Source: Heterobilharzia americana
Lineage: Eukaryota > Platyhelminthes > Trematoda > Strigeidida > Schistosomatidae
Reading direction: 5' to 3'
Length of the DNA: 64,000 nucleotides
Assembly (NCBI GenBank): GCA_944470555.2
Contig: OX104127.1
Location: forward strand, 138,588,786-138,652,785
Both the position numbers and the translations under genes were made by a program. The notes below the pieces were generated by a model that was not told the origin of the DNA, made no database searches, and was given only the letters and a program-made list of their open reading frames with translations. Position 1 is the first letter of the stretch. Each line of letters begins with the position of its first letter. Positions 60,751 through 64,000 of this stretch are shown one piece after another.

Positions 60751-61069
60751 AACAGTTGTGTTTATCGCAAAACGAATAAATCTTAGTCAAGATGGACTAT
60801 TAGGTTCACTATTCGAATAGGATTCGGCAAACTTGAAAGACTGTAAAAAGCAGCATCTATGTATACAGTTTTTATATTATGTATGCAAACATTTTTAGAC
60901 ATGAGATTTTTTCTCTGTTAAGAAAATGTTGATATTTCAAGCAATAACAAAGTGGAAGTCGAACCTTTCAATGAAAACGTGATACAGTTTGGGTGCTTTT
61001 GTACAATCGTTATGGTCTTTAAAAGATGTATTACTTCTTGTCATATATTGCAGCTGATATTGAAGAAAA

Positions 61070-61470
61070 ATGTTCTTATCAGGTAACCATAATAAAATAC
61101 ACACTCCATCGACCACTGTATAGCATAGAAAATAAAAATATTCGGAATGAATTATATAACCTCTCTTTGAAAGACACATCTGAACTTGTTGATTATTTTG
61201 ATGATTCTAATATCACAAGCAAGAGCTTTTATTCCTTTGATGTGAATTCTTTATTTACCAACTTATCTCCAACTTAAACTATTGTGTTCACTCTTTGAGA
61301 CCATATATCTTTGAGTTATTTCTCTATCCCTTTGTTGTGTTTGAAAGAGTAGTTATTATTGAGTACTGACAAAGTTCATTTCACATTTCGAGGTGAATAT
61401 TTTCGACAAATAAATGACGTGGTTACGGGAAGTTGCCTAGAATTGCTGCTAGCTGATATTTAAATATCAT
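61070..61470 (+). mobile_element. Penelope-like element RT fragment
   Basis: The frame contains NELYNLSLKDTSELVDYFDD, then SFYSFDVNSLFTNL (the SFDV..LFTN block of Penelope RT). About 90 bases on, in another frame, come FRGEYFRQINDVVTGSCL and LLLADI, which correspond to F.GEYY.Q..G.AMGSPL..LLADI. Frame changes and a Ser/Cys substitution show decay. The orientation is opposite to the PLE at 62-64 kb, and the sequence is of a different subfamily. Confidence 0.7.
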
Positions 61471-61537
61471 GTATTCCAGCTAGCTAAATGAAAAATCTTT
61501 CTTAAAGATCTTCAGAGACGATTTCCGAGGAGTTCAG

Positions 61538-61813
61538 TTAAGGTGTCGCTTTGAATTCTGTGTTTATATGCAGGATCTCGTCCCAGATAGTAGACGACAA
61601 CTGCAGTTTCGATTTCTCTTTTGCGTTTAAACCAACTAGTCTAGGTAGATATTTCTTTTCCGGTAGGATGTTACAGAGAAATAGTATCTCACTATTTAGT
61701 GTATCATCAGGACAGATTTTCCAAATTCTTGAACATAACGAACTTGTCAGTTTCTGTTTGCTAATGAGAGTGACACAGCTTCGTAAAATGATAGACTGCC
61801 CAGTTCCTTTCAA
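61538..61813 (-). other. Unassigned 91-aa frame between two Penelope-like elements
   Basis: Open on the minus strand with a Lys-rich, protein-like segment (LNAKEKSKLQLSSTIWDEIL). It may be the N-terminal region of another Penelope-like copy, but no diagnostic motif is seen. The plus strand is equally open. Confidence 0.25.
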
Positions 61814-62136
61814 TCTACTTTAGACTTATCTCTGAATAAAACAATCTGGTCTTCTTACAAGCAGCAGATCCAGAAAGGAGAACACTCAACAATGCATTTC
61901 ATACATGAATATGTAGCATTGAAAGTATTGAGGAAGATGCTATAATCAAGCTCTTCATCTCACGTGGTCAGAATATCATGTAAGCATTATTTTAAAATCA
62001 AAGTTGACATTAACGAAATAAAGGGATCATTTTTCAAGACAGAAATTAAGACCATCACGAGAAGTAAAATATATTCTAGGTAGCAAGACTGAGAACGGCA
62101 ATCTACAATAGACAAGTAGTCTTGAAATCGTGGGGC

Positions 62137-62166
62137 TTTCGTTGTCTTTCTAGACAACATCATCAG
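62137..62166 (-). ncRNA. Hammerhead-like core downstream of a Penelope-like element
   Basis: On the minus strand CTGATGA (62160-62166), one extra base, then a perfect 7-bp hairpin GTTGTCT/AGACAAC with loop AGAA, then GAAA (62137-62140). Penelope-like elements are known to carry hammerhead motifs in their terminal repeats, and this lies about 0.25 kb past the end of the minus-strand PLE coding region. The extra base between CTGATGA and stem II, and unverified stems I and III, leave activity doubtful. Confidence 0.5.
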
Positions 62167-62389
62167 CACTAACTTCAATATGAAGTAAGCTGTCAATATC
62201 TGTCTGTGAGTGCTTCCGTAGCTTACCTTGACGAATTGGTTTGTGGTTGGTTGTTTCCTTTGATTGTTGTGTCATTGACTGCATCAATTTTTCCAGTGGC
62301 TATTCCTCTACTTGACCTCCAACCTTGCGTTGTTTATCATTTTTCTTATTGATTGACACACTGGGTCTATGTCTATACACCTATTAATT

Positions 62390-64000
62390 GCTAACTGACT
62401 TGAATACTAAACTTCTAGGAATTCTCTGGTATACTTAATGCTTCCTCTGTCCAAGATTTCTACATCGTCAAGTTTGCATTCATGTCCATAGTTATCCAGG
62501 TGCATCGAAATGGGCGATGAAATGTAGTGACGTTCAACAGCCAACTGAGTTCATGTGAACGAAGCCAATCACTTTGTCCTAAGTAGTGTTCATTTCAATA
62601 ATTGTAGTTGCTTTTATAAGTAATATTCGGAAAAAGAGCAATTGAGCGAAGAAACATATTGCTTTTTGATGAAATCTACAGTAGTTTTTTCTTTTGTTTG
62701 TTTTTTTTGGCCGTTACGTCCTTTGGTCTGCGTAATATGCTTCGAAGGGAATTTGTTGGTTTATGAGTTACACCCATTTCAAGTGGTCTTATTAATCTTA
62801 TCATGGTCTCTGTTACGTTCTTTATGCACGGTATGATGATCAGTTTGTTGACTTCCTGTTCACTTGAGTTTCCAGTTTTTCAGCATTTGTTCTACTGATT
62901 AAAACATCCTTCAATAGAAATTGGTTGTTCGACTCCTTCTTGATTGTGGATTTGATGTCATTGGAAATGTTTTTGGTCAAACTGTGAGCGTTCATTAGGT
63001 GAAAAAACGATCCTCCACATGGCGAATCCAAACTTTTGGTTTGATCACGGGTAAAGTGATGACTTCCAGTCTCTGCATCACTGCTTCTTTAATTAATCCG
63101 GATATCAGTGGTCCCATTGGAGTTCCTTTCATCTCATTGTATATCTTACCATTAAATTAGAGGTATGTTGATGGATAAAGATCTAAGAGTTCCATCAGAC
63201 TTTAGCATTGAGATTTTGTGCGTTTTGAAAGGCTTGTGTCTTCAGTGTGCAGGAAGGCCAATTGTGGTGTGACTAATGTGTATAATGCCGTGGCATCGAA
63301 GTATACTATTAATTCCTTGCTTTGTATATTAATACCTTTGATTCTTTTTAAGAATTCTGTGAGTGGTCTGATGGAATGCCCACACAATGGCACAAGGTAT
63401 TTCAGTTTCCTCAAAATTTCTCTGGATATGTTGTAAGTTGGAGTTCCCGGAAGGAGGACTATTAGTTGTAGAGGGATGTCTGGTCTATTTAGCTTCGGTC
63501 TACTGTAAAACCGAAGAAGGACAGGTCCAGTCGATTTCACCTGCCATCTGTCTTGCTTTGTTAGTTCTTCCGCTTGGAAGAGTTTGTTCGTTTTGCTGAT
63601 CTGCTTGTCGAACTTTTGTAAAGGCTTCGTTTCAAGTGATTGGTATACACGTTAGTCTTTGAGTAAATCCTCTGCCTTCCTGATACTCTCTCCCTTGTCC
63701 ATAACTACAGTGATACATTCTTTGTCTATCAAAAGTATGACGACATCTTTCCTATTTTGAAGCCTTTATAATGTCTGCTGTTCCTGATAGTTCGTTTGAG
63801 TGCGATATTCCCTCTGTTGGGTCAGTGATACGATTGTTTGATGTATATCCTGTTGAGTGTCCTCATTTAATTCTGATGTTTCAAGTGACGATAATAATGC
63901 AGCAAATAATTCTAGTTTTGAGGCGTAGTTCGGATTCTTCCATTCATATGGCAACGGCTTCTGTGATACAGAGAAGGCGGATACGCACCATTTTCAACAC
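62390..64000 (-). mobile_element. Penelope-like element, nearly full coding span, degenerate; runs off the window
   Basis: Read right to left. The N-terminal part has KLELFAALLSSLETSELNED (63.9 kb). Next comes KDVVILLIDKECITVVMDKG (63.7 kb). The RT start has PVLLRFYSRPKLNRPDIPLQ, LIVLLPGTPTYNISREI, and KGINIQSKELIVYFDATALY (63.54-63.20 kb). Then FNGKIYNEMKGTPMGPLISG (63.13 kb). The catalytic box reads WIRHVEDRFF where WARYVDDTF is usual, so YVDD has become HVED. KDVLISRTNAEKLETQVNRK follows (62.9 kb). The GIY-YIG-side tail includes YGHECKLDDVEILDRGSIKY followed by TREFLE (about 62.45 kb). There are several stops and frame changes, so no active enzyme. The upstream end is beyond the window. 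Confidence 0.85.

Noticed and set aside
1..64000. CRISPR arrays, operons or prokaryotic signals
   Set aside because: No regularly spaced direct repeats, and all content is eukaryotic.

Overview
The window looks like nuclear DNA of a schistosome blood fluke. The evidence is an AT-rich, intron-like background crowded with degenerate non-LTR retrotransposons (two LINE families), Penelope-like elements (PLEs), tRNA-derived SINEs, and at least ten copies of a short repeat that carries the schistosome-type hammerhead ribozyme. The species cannot be fixed from this window. Nothing here is prokaryotic: there are no operons, no ribosome binding sites and no CRISPR arrays. All family names come from reading translations by eye; no search was run.

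Layout. 0-5.6 kb: an unidentified 199-codon minus-strand ORF and old coding-like remnants. 5.7-6.75 kb: LINE family A fragment (+) that has lost the catalytic core. 7.6-8.95 kb: a strand-asymmetric G/T-rich block next to an (AAT)n run. 9.5-17 kb: hammerhead repeats, two small LINE-A tails, two good plus-strand host exons (12.19-12.58 kb), and a 459-bp inverted repeat (13.475-13.933 and 15.051-15.509 kb). 17.33-20.26 kb: the longest LINE-A copy (-). 21.2-21.95 kb: probable minus-strand host exons encoding a membrane-spanning segment. 24.77-25.76 kb: PLE (-). 26.7 kb: tRNA-SINE. 29.106-29.399 kb: a good terminal host exon (-). 29.5-40.3 kb: mostly intron or intergenic DNA with hammerhead repeats, SINEs and PLE pieces at 32.2 and 35 kb.

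41.47-58.33 kb is dominated by LINE family B (RTE-like). One copy is at 41.5-44.7 (+). A giant inverted pair follows (50.51-53.43 minus, 54.55-57.47 plus), and a diverged copy is fused tail-to-tail at 57.47 kb. 59.7-64 kb holds SINEs, a PLE RT fragment (+) and a nearly full-length degenerate PLE (-) with a hammerhead-like core downstream of it.

None of the mobile elements looks autonomous: all have frameshifts or stops. The recurring theme is inverted organisation. It appears as two long inverted repeats with almost equal spacers (1,113 and 1,117 bp), head-to-head composites of hammerhead repeats at two loci, an inverted dimer of a tRNA-SINE, and a fold-back LINE junction. The second theme is ribozymes: intact-looking hammerhead cores in the common repeat, a second repeat family with a related but decayed core, and a hammerhead-like core beside a PLE.
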